This document shows positions 42,793 to 64,000 of a DNA stretch of 64,000 bases, in pieces. Numbering within the stretch: position 1 is the first letter of the stretch; each line of letters starts with the position of its first letter. The translations under genes and the position numbers were made by a program. The notes under the pieces were generated by a model that saw nothing but the letters and a program-made list of their open reading frames with translations, ran no database searches and was not told where the DNA came from. This DNA comes from Osedax fenrisi (Eukaryota > Annelida > Polychaeta > Sabellida > Siboglinidae), in the NCBI GenBank assembly GCA_964019155.1, contig OZ025243.1:14854261-14918260 (forward strand), read 5' to 3'.

Positions 42793-45700
42793 ATATATAC
42801 TGAGTCCACACGATATTTATATAATGATGGGAAGAGAGATGGGATATATGCGGAGGGGAAGTAGCGAGAGAATAGTTTGACGACGTCCTAACCATGCCTT
42901 CGTTGATCACGGGTTCATTCAGCGTGATCAAATCATTACTTATGAGGTTTTCACTGACTTCAGTGAGGCGTGATGACTCACTACAGCCTAGAGTAAACAT
43001 CAGCGGAGATGATTCATTACTTAATGACTCATCATTCGAAACATCACCATAAAATATATATATACAATTTTAATATTTATGCATTTAGTATTAACGAAAT
43101 ATAGTTTACTTATCATCTATATATATATATATATACAATGTACGCGTGTAACCTATCGAAGAACTCACAGGTATAAACTCCGACCACAACCTGAAGGTAT
43201 CTATCTATATCAGTGAACATTTCATATATTATTACTTTTATACACATGTATTTAATATTATATTTTCATGTTATTAACGAAAAGTAAATAAATTTGTTTA
43301 CTTTTTATGATAAATATATATATATATACGCTATTTAATTGAATTTAATAAATATACTATCTTAATTAAATATATTTTAAACAATTGTAATAGATATAAT
43401 AATGATGAGATAATGAACTAAGGTGTGATAACTTACCATGCAATCGTTACACGTGATACTAATAACCTCTTCGATATTTGAAGTATTTAAATTGGCACCA
43501 ATGTCTATGCTGCAATAAATGATGAATAAATCAATACAAGTTCTATGTTAACTTAAAATGATAGTATCCAGTTGTTGGTTAGTTAACGATATTTAATATT
43601 AGAACACGTGTTAGTATAACATAATTATTATATTTATCAATTAATATTCGAAAATTCTAATATTTTCAAAATAAATTCCAATTTCAATAATTCTCATTCC
43701 ATGAAATATGCATTACTCATTAATTAAAATTTTAATAATTTAACATTGTGTACAATATTACTCAGTTAAAAATTAAATATAAATTCAAATTCAAAATAAA
43801 ATTTTTATTTTTTTATAATTTTAAATGATTATATAAAAATACATATATTATACACATTGTATTAAAGATTAAATAACTAATAATGGTGTATTATTTATAA
43901 GTTTTACATGTATGGTTATACATGTATACTTTTTATTACATGAGGATAAATATATATGAAATATTCTATAATACATTTCAGAAATTTATTTGACATGAAA
44001 TATACAAATAATTTAAATTATTTTAATTAATATAAATTACTAGAAATATACCATCAGCCATAATCCATTAATGTTTAATATATTCTAATAAATTTCAATC
44101 AATAATAATTAGTTGGCATAATTTATAAAAATTGTAAAAATTAATTACCTATATAATATTATTATTTTTAATAATTATAATTTATTTAAATAAATTTATA
44201 TTTAATAAAAAAATAAATTATTTATATAAAATATATATATATATATTATATGTATTTGAATTTAATAAAATTATATATATATATTATTTGAATTAATTCA
44301 ATTCATTATAATGGTGATGTTTTAATATTATAGGCGTACATTACAACTGGGGAACGAGAGTTGAAATTAAATTGATATATTTATTATTAATATAAAAAAT
44401 ACCTATCATAAATTGTTATGATAAATAGTTGTAGAATATAAATAGAAGAAATGTAGGCAATATAGATAACAGTCAAATACAACACCTATGGAAATAACAT
44501 GAACATAACATGAACAAAGTCTATAACATTATTATTAGTACTTACCAATGAATTAAACTCTGTTAATGGTGTTAATAGTGGATTAATATTAAATCATTAT
44601 GTAATTATGTGTATATATAGATATATATATATATATATATATAATAAATATAAATCATATTATATGAAATCAAATATTTCAAATATATACACATTTTTAA
44701 AATAATAATCTAAAAATATGATATAAAAGTATATATTGCCTTAATATAAATAGAGATATTGATATATTTTGTATATATACAATTCATAATATAACTTCAT
44801 ATTTAAATCAACTTTTTATAAAATATAAAGTTAATAATAGGAAAAAAATATATATTCTGTATAAAAATATAGAAATGAAATATGTTTAATTATATACAAA
44901 ATAATGGTAGTGGTTTATATTTATCTATACATTTTATAAAATGTTCTACAGTTTCTGCCATGAAATGTAAACATCATATGTCCTAAGTAGTTATGAAAGA
45001 ACTGGGCTAGGTATCAGTAATCGTAGTGTTGATCAGTAGTAGAGTGTACTTCACTGTATTCAGTGTTGGCAACTATTAACTATCTAATCTAAATTTGCAC
45101 AGGCTCTCTATTTACTATATAAATAGAACTTGCGCTTGCACTTTGCATAACATTTAATTGTATTTTCACATGTTTAGCTGCATTTATTACAAGACTTGCA
45201 CTTTAAAATCAAATATTACTGGTAGTTGTACGATATAGTGCTACAGCACTGTCCAATACTGCATATAATCAACTTACTATGCGAGAGTGTCAATATTTGT
45301 ATTAGCATATATAACATATTAATTAATTAATTTATAATCGAATATCAAACATAGCTAACGTAACTATCAACCTAAAGTGATAATGTGATGCGCTGTGATG
45401 CAAACCTTTTAGAGATCTTATCTATCATGTTGATATTACTGGGCAGGATAACGTTCGAAGATGATAGTTTCAGTAAATGTGCTTCATCTGAAATGTAGCG
45501 GTAGTGTGTGTGTGTTTGTATAATGAGTGTGTGTGTGTGTGTGTGTATGATGAGTGTGTGATGAGCGTATGTGTATCACTGATACTCTTTATAATTATAA
45601 TGAACAATAATAATATAGTATTTATATGACACATATATATATATATATATATAACTAATGTCTTTAGTTTATAGGTTAATTAATGTAAATAAAGTAAACA

Positions 45701-46202
45701 TTCCTGTGGACACAGATCGAATTAGCTATTTTATAGATAATAATAATAATATAATGTATTGAATATAGAAAATAGATATTCAAAATTACATAAAACAGGA
45801 GACAAAACTAATAATACAAAATAAATAATTGTATTAACATCATCGATTGGATCCATATGTCACATGATGTTAGCTTCCATTCGCTACCTAAACTTATACA
45901 CACACACACGACTAGTGCTAGGGCTACGCTAACCTAGAAGATAGGACACCTGTTTACTATGGACGCACAGTAAACCGTACATGAGATGGGCGGCCAGGTA
46001 AAGAGACATGTTCTTTTTAGGTAAAACGTCGACCCGAAAATAATGAGAGATTTCAATGCTATGAGTATTCGTGTATAGTTGCATAATTTATATTTTGATA
46101 ATATTAATAGGAGTAAATACCAGGTGTCTTTTACGTTCACATTGCAGTAATCTTTTTTTTTCAGTAATTTGTTATTAATTGAGGCTAACCTATTTATTAT
46201 AG

Positions 46203-46241
<39 letters not shown>

Positions 46242-46385
46242 TTCAATTATATATTTAATATTTATAATAGAAAAAATACGAATAAAAAATATAAATGTAA
46301 AATTGTATTTAATTAAATAATATATAAACCATATTATTCCAAATTTTCCATTATTTCTCCTCAAAAATTCAGGGCAATAAAACAT
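37656..46385 (-). CDS. REC8: REC8: meiotic cohesin kleisin subunit (14 exons)
   Basis: Exons, in transcription order: 46385-46330, 46189-46121, 46058-45934, 45487-45406, 43509-43437, 43190-43153, 43019-42893, 42666-42629, 42189-41922, 41628-41523, 41282-40937, 40511-40326, 37898-37810, 37741-37656. All are GT..AG and phases close to 562 aa (human REC8 547). The N-terminal kleisin domain (aa 1-110) starts MFYCPEFLRRNNGKFGIIWL and contains VNVKDTCIEI and MSLYLAAHLMYGLLCVHSKQ, matching REC8 better than RAD21. The middle is Ser/Asp-rich, with KRPSWLNHNPRRYKK and LFNEPGRYRISDRLTKLW (about aa 347-364). The latter has an E-x-x-R that could be a separase site. The C-terminal winged-helix domain (FTTFSKICPPSESRKTAAQL, then DIEIKIPFEYL) closes the SMC1 head. 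REC8 holds sister chromatids in meiosis. A few short exons (43190-43153, 42666-42629) are supported by splice sites and phase only. Confidence 0.92.
37899..40325. other. REC8 intron 12, AT-rich
   Basis: 2.4 kb with no coding signal or recognisable element except a TA run at 40025-40101. The open frame near 39240-39467 has no splice or codon support. Confidence 0.6.
40025..40101. repeat. (TA)n run
   Basis: About 38 TA units. Confidence 0.95.
43510..45405. other. REC8 intron 4, AT-rich
   Basis: 1.9 kb without a needed exon, since phases on either side join directly. TA-rich at 44215-44290 and 44615-44645. A decoy donor (CATTG|GTAAGT on the minus strand near 44552) exists, but adding it would break the frame. 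Confidence 0.6.
45505..45580. repeat. (TG)n microsatellite in REC8 intron 3
   Basis: GTGTGTGTG runs interrupted by ATGATGAG and GTATAATGAG. Confidence 0.9.
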
Positions 46386-46811
46386 CTATACAGTAATGTT
46401 TATTAGTTAACTTATATCATTTAGATTATAGTTATTAACTATATTGTTAAGTAATTAAAAATCCTATATATATAATTTCACAGATATTATTATTATTATT
46501 TTATTAGAACTCACTTAAAATATAATATATATTAACAATATATATAATTATATATCTATTACTAATTAATAAATGATACAAATTAATAAAATTAATGCAT
46601 CACAAATATAATCATAAATATAACTTTATTATTCAATATATTTAGTTAAATTAATACATTTAATATTTATTTTTAATTTAATATATTTGATAAAACTATT
46701 GAGAAAACTCTTTGATAAAACTTAAATAATGTACACCTAATATTTTAGTAACATGTATTATGTATGCATACTATACAGTATGCCAACTATGATAGTGGGT
46801 CTATCTATCTA

Positions 46812-46862
<51 letters not shown>

Positions 46863-47251
46863 TAAGTATATTATATAGTATCTGCAATAAATATATTAAT
46901 TATAATTACCATATAATATGGCATATTTAATATGATATTACAAATTGTTTATAATATCATAGGTTACATAGTTACTATTATAGTATATATTATAGTAGCT
47001 GTCATATAATATATTATATATATATAATATATAGTTTTGATAATATAATATTAAATATACAATACTGTATTAATAATAGTGTATTATTATAATAATTATA
47101 CAGTATATATTATATAATATAATGTATACAGTGTATTGAATATATGTTATATGAATACATTAATTATCATCTTTATTATATCAATATTTAATAAGTTATT
47201 ATATATAATCGTATAAAAACTGTATTATTATGAAATAAATTAAATTTAATA

Positions 47252-47670
47252 AGTCGTACGAAATTACCTCGTACGAGATTACTGGCTACCATTATTGTGC
47301 TAACAAATTTAAATATTATATTTAAATTTGTTAGCATCATAATGATGATCATTAATTTTATTTATATAATAATACGATAATTCATACATAGATGTATTTA
47401 AATATGAATATATAAATTAAACCTTATGTTATGAAATGAGTTTATAATAAGTAAAGTGTTTTCTTCTAATTATAAATTGAAACTAAATATTAGATTTCAA
47501 ATAATATAATTCAAATCATATACTCCGCCCACTTAAAAAGTGGGCGGAGTCATGTTAATCGCATCGATATAAAGAAAGTTATTTCTTTATATCCATAGGC
47601 TTTATATCGATTGAGAATCGATATCAAAGAATTTTCGAAGCTCCTTCGGAAAATCTTAATCGATATATAT

Positions 47671-47726
<56 letters not shown>

Positions 47727-47773
47727 TAAAACCTATTATAAATGTAGGTTATATCAGGGAGGATATCTCCCTG
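47252..47773. repeat. Cluster of at least seven distinct hairpins
   Basis: In order: 47253-47275 (TCGTACGA arms, each self-palindromic); 47299-47335 (18-base arms GCTAACAAATTTAAATAT around one base, extendable to 47291-47343); 47522-47550 (ACTCCGCCCACTT, AAA loop, exact complement); 47566-47593 (GATATAAAGAAA, GTTA loop); 47604-47624 (ATATCGATT, GAG loop); 47631-47654 (ATTTTCGAAG, CTC loop, one bulge); 47730-47750 (AACCTA arms); 47755-47773 (CAGGGAG, GATAT loop). Each stem differs in sequence, so this is not a tandem repeat. Confidence 0.8.
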
Positions 47774-47886
47774 GTTATATTATATATTGAGGACTATACG
47801 CATAATTAGTATAAAGGTGCTAGGTATATATATATGTGAATTAATAATAAGTATAGTATTTATATTACTTTTAATTATCAATTTGT

Positions 47887-48183
47887 CATGCTATTATGCT
47901 GCTGTTATGCTGCTATTTAAATTATATTATGCTAATATTATGCTAGCATAATAGCATCTGCTATTATTAGAATAGCAGCATAATATACTTTTAAAATTAA
48001 TAGCAGCATAATATTAGCATAATAGACTTTAAATAGCAGCATAACAGCAGCATAATAGCATAACAAATTAATAGCAGCATAATATACATTTAATAGCATA
48101 ATAATAGCAGCATAATAGCATAATGTAAACATTTGAGGCTATCGTAAATGCTGTTATGCTGCTATTATGCTGTTATTACTGTT
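47887..48183. repeat. Foldback-like element built of AGCAGCATAATAG motifs (copy 2)
   Basis: TGCTGCTATTATGC-type motifs run first in one orientation, switch at about 47945, run as TAATAGCAGCATAATA through 48120, then switch back at 48155. It is homologous to 1795-1998 in reverse orientation. It has no coding capacity. Confidence 0.7.
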
Positions 48184-48393
48184 TGCCTGGACTTAAATAA
48201 TATTCATTCAAATCATGATCTGCATATAGCTAATAGGTAAATATAACTTATAGATAAATATACTCCGTGTATTATCTTTATTTATATGTGTAGGTAATTT
48301 TTATTAATTATCTATTTACATTGGTTAATATATTATACACATATAATTCATTTTAAGTATATATACACAAATATACATAGTATAATAGATTAG

Positions 48394-48424
<31 letters not shown>

Positions 48425-49012
48425 AAGTATATATAAGTAAATAAATAACTATATTATTAAATAAAATACTTGTTTATTCTATATAATTTTAAATCTCCCT
48501 CTATCGGATAAATAATAATCATAAATATTTGCGTCGCTTGACAACCAATTGTATAAATTTTGCGAAACTAAATATAACGAATTAACGAAATTAAATATTT
48601 GTATTCATCTAAATTTGGTTTTTATAATTATTATATATAATACTAAATTTATTATATTATATGTTTTATATGTGTGTGTACATCTAAACACGAAACAATA
48701 AGTAGCCTATATGCATAGGAAAATAATTAATATGAAACATAAAACGTATCTGTGGCAACGCGTTCACACACCACTGAAATGTATTACATACAATCAATGT
48801 ATGCTAAATGTATCCTATATAAATATATATATATATATATCATGTTTACGTATACGTGAATTCTAGAATATATTTATATTACAATAATCTCCTATATTTA
48901 TATAAACGTTTCTAAACATGCTATTATCGGCCATAACTTACAGTGAGTATTCGTTAATTTTAATTGCCGACTAGTTAATGATAAAACTCGTAACTCGGCT
49001 ATACACAGAACA

Positions 49013-58744
<9,732 letters not shown>

Positions 58745-60456
58745 ATGATAGTAGTATTTATTTCGCGACGTAATGCAATTCGATTTCGACGTTGGGAGCG
58801 TATTTATATAGTATTGTGGGCGTATTTGGGGCGGACCAAGGGGCGTAACTAATGGGATATTATCAGATTACTTACTTATTACTTATTTTTATCGTACTTC
58901 CAATATAATAATGATATTCATACTATTATATTCATAACTATTTATACTATGAATATTTATCGTGAACATTGTTTAAATATATATTTCGATAGTGTATATG
59001 GGCGTATTTAGGGGTTGGGTTACAGGGATATTGTCTTACAATAGAATATTACGAATACTTATTGTGAATATTATTTTAAATACATATTTCGTAATATGTA
59101 TACTATATGTACATTGTGTAATAAATTATAATATATATAATTTTGTCATTTTTATTGATTATATTATATATTAAATATATTATATTGGTAATATCGATAA
59201 TTTAACTAGGTTTTAATGGTTTTGTTGACATTTATATGTTGATTCGAATACGGTTTTGAACATGTTTTCAATGTTACATAGTCGTTACTCCACGGATGCA
59301 TCTGTAATTATACATGTGATTATACCTAACTAATATTATTCAAGCTAGTTATGTAATATATATACAAACCTATATATATATAGTAATATAGCCTAGCGAG
59401 CATTACTATTAGCTGATGTGGTAGGACTGTAGGAGTTACTGGTTTCTTTTCTCGAGAAAGTTTGCTACAAATATAATGCATATCATTAGTATTTATAGTA
59501 AAACTAATATTTATATATATATAATTATAACATGTATATATATATATAAATACATATTGTAAGTGTAGATTCTATATATTTATAAGTAAACTAATTGATA
59601 CTTAGTAAATAAGCTATACTATTAACACCTCTACCCCTGTACAGTGTACACTGTACATCTACACCATAGTTATATTAAAGAACAAATGTAGCATTTACAA
59701 TCAGGTAATAATATAGACCATTGAATCTCTACGATATCAGGGTAATAATAACACAATAATATAACATATTTGTTATTCTATATATATAGAATAAATAAAT
59801 CTAAAAATGACTGGTTCTTGTTTCTTAAAATGACTAGCTTATTTTTATGATTATATAATTTATATATTTGACTATAATTTTACGTTCATGCCTCTAAAAT
59901 AGCATCATGTGTACTTGTAAGACTATAATAAGTGTGATAGACTCAACCATTTCTTCTGACTACCACATATTTGAAGTCCCTCGTACACACATTGTCGCTA
60001 TATATATAGTTAATTGCTTTTCTTTTTCCGAGTACGATTTGTAATATTCATCCTGACTTATAAGTACTATAGTAAACCATTATCTATAGATATACTACAA
60101 TAGTATACTATAGTCTATAGACCTGTAACTCTAGTTAGGTTATTACATCGATGCTAAAATATATATAAAGTATTGCCACCTATAATGAAAATAAAGCATA
60201 AATGTAGTGAACATATAAACTATATAACTAATAATTCATATAAATGACTACAATCTAGTTCCCTGGATTACAAATAATTATAACTAGCTTATCCCTCTAT
60301 AGAGATGAAAGTATACTTTCATCTTCTACACTTCAAATGTATCATTTCTGTGTTCTTCTGAAACATTGCATACGACACACCACCTAATGCACTATTAGTC
60401 TCACCATTTCCCACATAGTATGTTACCCACATGTTTACTTGATTATTAAAAGTGAG
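58745..60456. other. Intergenic region between the zinc-finger gene and the 117-aa gene
   Basis: AT-rich with no gene. A candidate poly(A) signal AATAAA for the zinc-finger gene is at 59120-59125. A GTACACTGTACAGTGTACA-like dyad lies near 59640. Confidence 0.55.
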
Positions 60457-61562
60457 TTAATTTAAATCTTCCGCCAATCCCTTAATCATTATTTCTATTA
60501 TGTCGGCAATCCCTTTAGATATCGTATCAGCGTTATATATTCGCCGTCGTTGTTCATTACTATGATAATTATCCTTTTGTTTTCTTCTATTTAACTTCCT
60601 GTTGTGTATCTATCTATATATCATAGTTTGTGTATATATGGGTATTGACCTTGTAATCGACGGCATCTACAACTTCAGTACCTCTATTTTGATTGGTTGA
60701 GTGCTTTTCTGCCATTGCCATTTTAACACTTTTGTTCTTCACCTGCAGGCGGTTGATATTAATTAATGAGATAGGTGGTTAATGGGATGGTCATTCGATA
60801 CGTATATACACTATACACATACTATATACAATGTACATGCATGTAGTATACAATACGTATATACATATACTTTGTACATACTATACACATACTATTAACA
60901 TACTTGTAGTATGAGACGAGTGTTATGCCGACTGAAGTAATGCTTTAATCAATAAATTGATGGGGTATGCACAACTATGTTCCTATAGTATATCAAATAT
61001 GAACTAACTAAAGCATATATACATTTATTTATACACTAAAATACGTCTATATAAGTACGCCGTACTAACGTAGAATATGTCGATATAACCGATGAATGTA
61101 ACGACAATTTACATAAAGTAACACCCGTTTTAGTTGAAAAGAACGTTATTGCATTTTATTTCCAAGATAATAGAACAACTATAAGACGCGTATACATATA
61201 ATGGTAATATAGGTAATGAGAAACGTCATCGTTATAAAATAATAATTATACATTTAAATAGAAAGTTACACATAAATGTAAACATTACTAGGTCAATGTA
61301 ATATATCGTTTGATTACTATTAGGTAACTTATATCTAACAAATATATAAATTGAAAGATAATAAATAGCAAATAGTGTATACACTATAGTGTATAGACGT
61401 ATCCGAAGTATGTAATGCGTGCACACACACGTGCGTACGTGCGTGCGTACAAACTTTACTATTCTTGGGGGACAATATGTTCAGTCCTTCCGGACTATAA
61501 ATAATGTGGTCCACGGATCCTAGGTTGTCGATAGTGAGCAGGGTGGCGTGAGGGTGTAACAT
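60457..61562 (-). CDS. Hypothetical 117-aa protein (3 exons)
   Basis: Exons: 61562-61455 (36 codons), 60742-60650 (31 codons), 60609-60457 (50 codons and TAA). All phases are 0, and splice sites are AAA|GTTTGT, CTGCAG|GTG, AAG|GTCAAT and GATAG|ATA. The N-terminus MLHPHATLLTIDNLGSVDHI is GC-rich at the DNA level. The C-terminal exon is strongly basic, then helical: IHNRKLNRRKQKDNYHSNEQ, RRRIYNADTISKGIADIIEI, then MIKGLAEDLN. The E-Q-R-R-R followed by an amphipathic helix faintly recalls a bHLH basic region and helix 1, but no second helix follows and I do not assign it. The gene is divergent from the one at 61808 across 245 bp. Confidence 0.5.
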
Positions 61563-61755
61563 CGTCCTCTGTGTGTGGTGGTGGTGAACACGTAGGTTAT
61601 GGTCACGTGAGGTCAGAGGTTAAGTATGCCAGTACTAATAACACGTGTTGCTAGGTGTGCGTTGTGTTAGTTACAGTTGAAATGCTTACGTGTTAATCGT
61701 GAATTGTTTAATTTATAAATAATAATTATTGATTTGGGTAATGTAAATAGGGATA

Positions 61756-61788
<33 letters not shown>

Positions 61789-61807
61789 GTAAATAATACA
61801 TGAATGT
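61563..61807. promoter_or_regulatory. Putative bidirectional promoter with two CACGTG E-boxes
   Basis: This 245-bp gap between divergent start codons contains CACGTG at 61604-61609 and 61642-61647, the second followed by GTTGCTAGG, which looks like one X-box half-site. The half nearer the minus-strand gene is GC-richer. The plus-strand side ends in a (TA)n run (61760-61782). Confidence 0.5.
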
Positions 61808-63426
<1,619 letters not shown>

Positions 63427-63676
63427 GTGTATCCTATAGGATGTATCCTACATACATATGCACATAGAATCAATTAAAACTACTATAATATACTAGTATA
63501 TTAGTAATAATAAACATAGTAATAAATCTACTACTATTAATAATAATAATAATAATAATATTATTACTAATAGTAGAAGGGAAATCCTAGTATATTAATG
63601 TATATTAGTCTACCAATACTATTATTATTTTGTATGTACAATTATGTTATATACAAATATATACAAATAACAACAG

Positions 63677-63712
<36 letters not shown>

Positions 63713-64000
63713 TATATATTATGATGTATACATACCTATAGGTATTACTATATATTATACTATGTATTAATAGTACACTGTACACTGACCATTGGTCAGT
63801 ATACATTGTTATTATATCATATAATAGTCATTTGACAACATATAATGTATGTAGACATATGTATAGTTTAATTTATAGTTACAGCACTTAAGATCAGCTC
63901 TACATATAGTTTCAGTAAATATGTGTCGTAGATAAAGAATCGTAAATTATTAAAAGTTCGCCAAATATTGTAGTTTAATGACGTTGATATTGGATATATA
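63427..64000. other. AT-rich intron or window end
   Basis: No coding signal. Contains a dyad around 63525-63575 (TACTATTAATAATAATAATA and its near-complement) and a GTACACTGTACACTGACCATT/TGGTCAGTATACA dyad near 63772-63806. Confidence 0.5.

Larger units (their letters stand above)
46386..49012. other. Divergent intergenic region between REC8 and the zinc-finger gene
   Basis: 2.6 kb lies between two divergent start codons. It holds (TA)n at 46815-46859 and 47670-47720, a hairpin cluster (47252-47773), a foldback element (47887-48183), and only AT-rich DNA next to each gene. A long bidirectional promoter is possible, but no specific motif is recognised. Confidence 0.6.

Noticed and set aside
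44552..44565. Possible 14-nt microexon on the minus strand between acceptor ATTAACAG and donor GTAAGT
   Set aside because: The flanking REC8 exons (45406-45487 and 43437-43509) already join in phase, and including it would add a stop.
61080..61140. Sequence GTCGATATAACCGATGAATG, continuing GTAACGAC, resembling internal motifs of the pogo-like MITE
   Set aside because: Only a short partial match without ends. It could be a remnant but is not supported.

Overview
The window comes from an AT-rich, intron-rich animal (metazoan) nuclear genome, most likely an invertebrate. I cannot resolve the phylum. Coding exons are GC-richer islands bounded by GT..AG splice sites. They are separated by very AT-rich introns and intergenic DNA full of (TA)n runs, short non-autonomous DNA transposons and degenerate non-LTR retrotransposons. 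Because the genes are split into short exons, I rebuilt them by joining splice sites so that phase stays consistent. No long single-frame ORF here is a complete gene.

Layout. Positions 1-1660 hold a decayed reverse transcriptase gene. About 2560-8700 is a 6-kb AT-rich minisatellite with higher-order structure. At 8868-9068 (minus) is the last exon of a small, probably membrane-anchored protein, with an RFX-type X-box about 670 bp upstream of that exon. 10-18.4 kb is a transposon graveyard: three MITE-like elements, a CR1-type RT relic, and a 2.5-kb LINE relic (itself interrupted) abutting a second CR1-type relic. 20488-37327 (plus) is a complete 15-exon NFXL1 gene (RING-like finger, NF-X1 zinc-finger array, C-terminal charged helix and membrane anchor; 908-911 aa). 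37656-46385 (minus) is a complete 14-exon REC8 gene (meiotic cohesin kleisin, 562 aa), tail-to-tail with NFXL1 and only 328 bp away. 46386-49012 is intergenic, with a striking run of hairpins. 49013-58744 (plus) is an 11-exon C2H2 zinc-finger gene (569 aa) with a Gln/Met-rich tail, head-to-head with REC8. 60457-61562 (minus) is an unrecognised three-exon, 117-aa gene. It shares a 245-bp divergent promoter with an unrecognised plus-strand gene that starts at 61808 and runs off the window.

The most interesting non-genic signal is a set of MITE families (four copies of three families, plus others with the same design). Three families share the outer end TAGGGGARAGT. Each continues into its own family-specific motif of about 14 bp, and that motif is repeated several times inside the element. 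This looks like a shared cleavage end plus a diversifying, iterated binding site. A pogo-like MITE and a 275-bp MITE show the same iterated design with unrelated ends.

Functionally the genes are a nuclear or ER-membrane zinc-finger protein (NFXL1), a meiotic chromosome-axis protein (REC8), a probable DNA-binding zinc-finger protein and two to three unknown small proteins. Nothing suggests they form one pathway.
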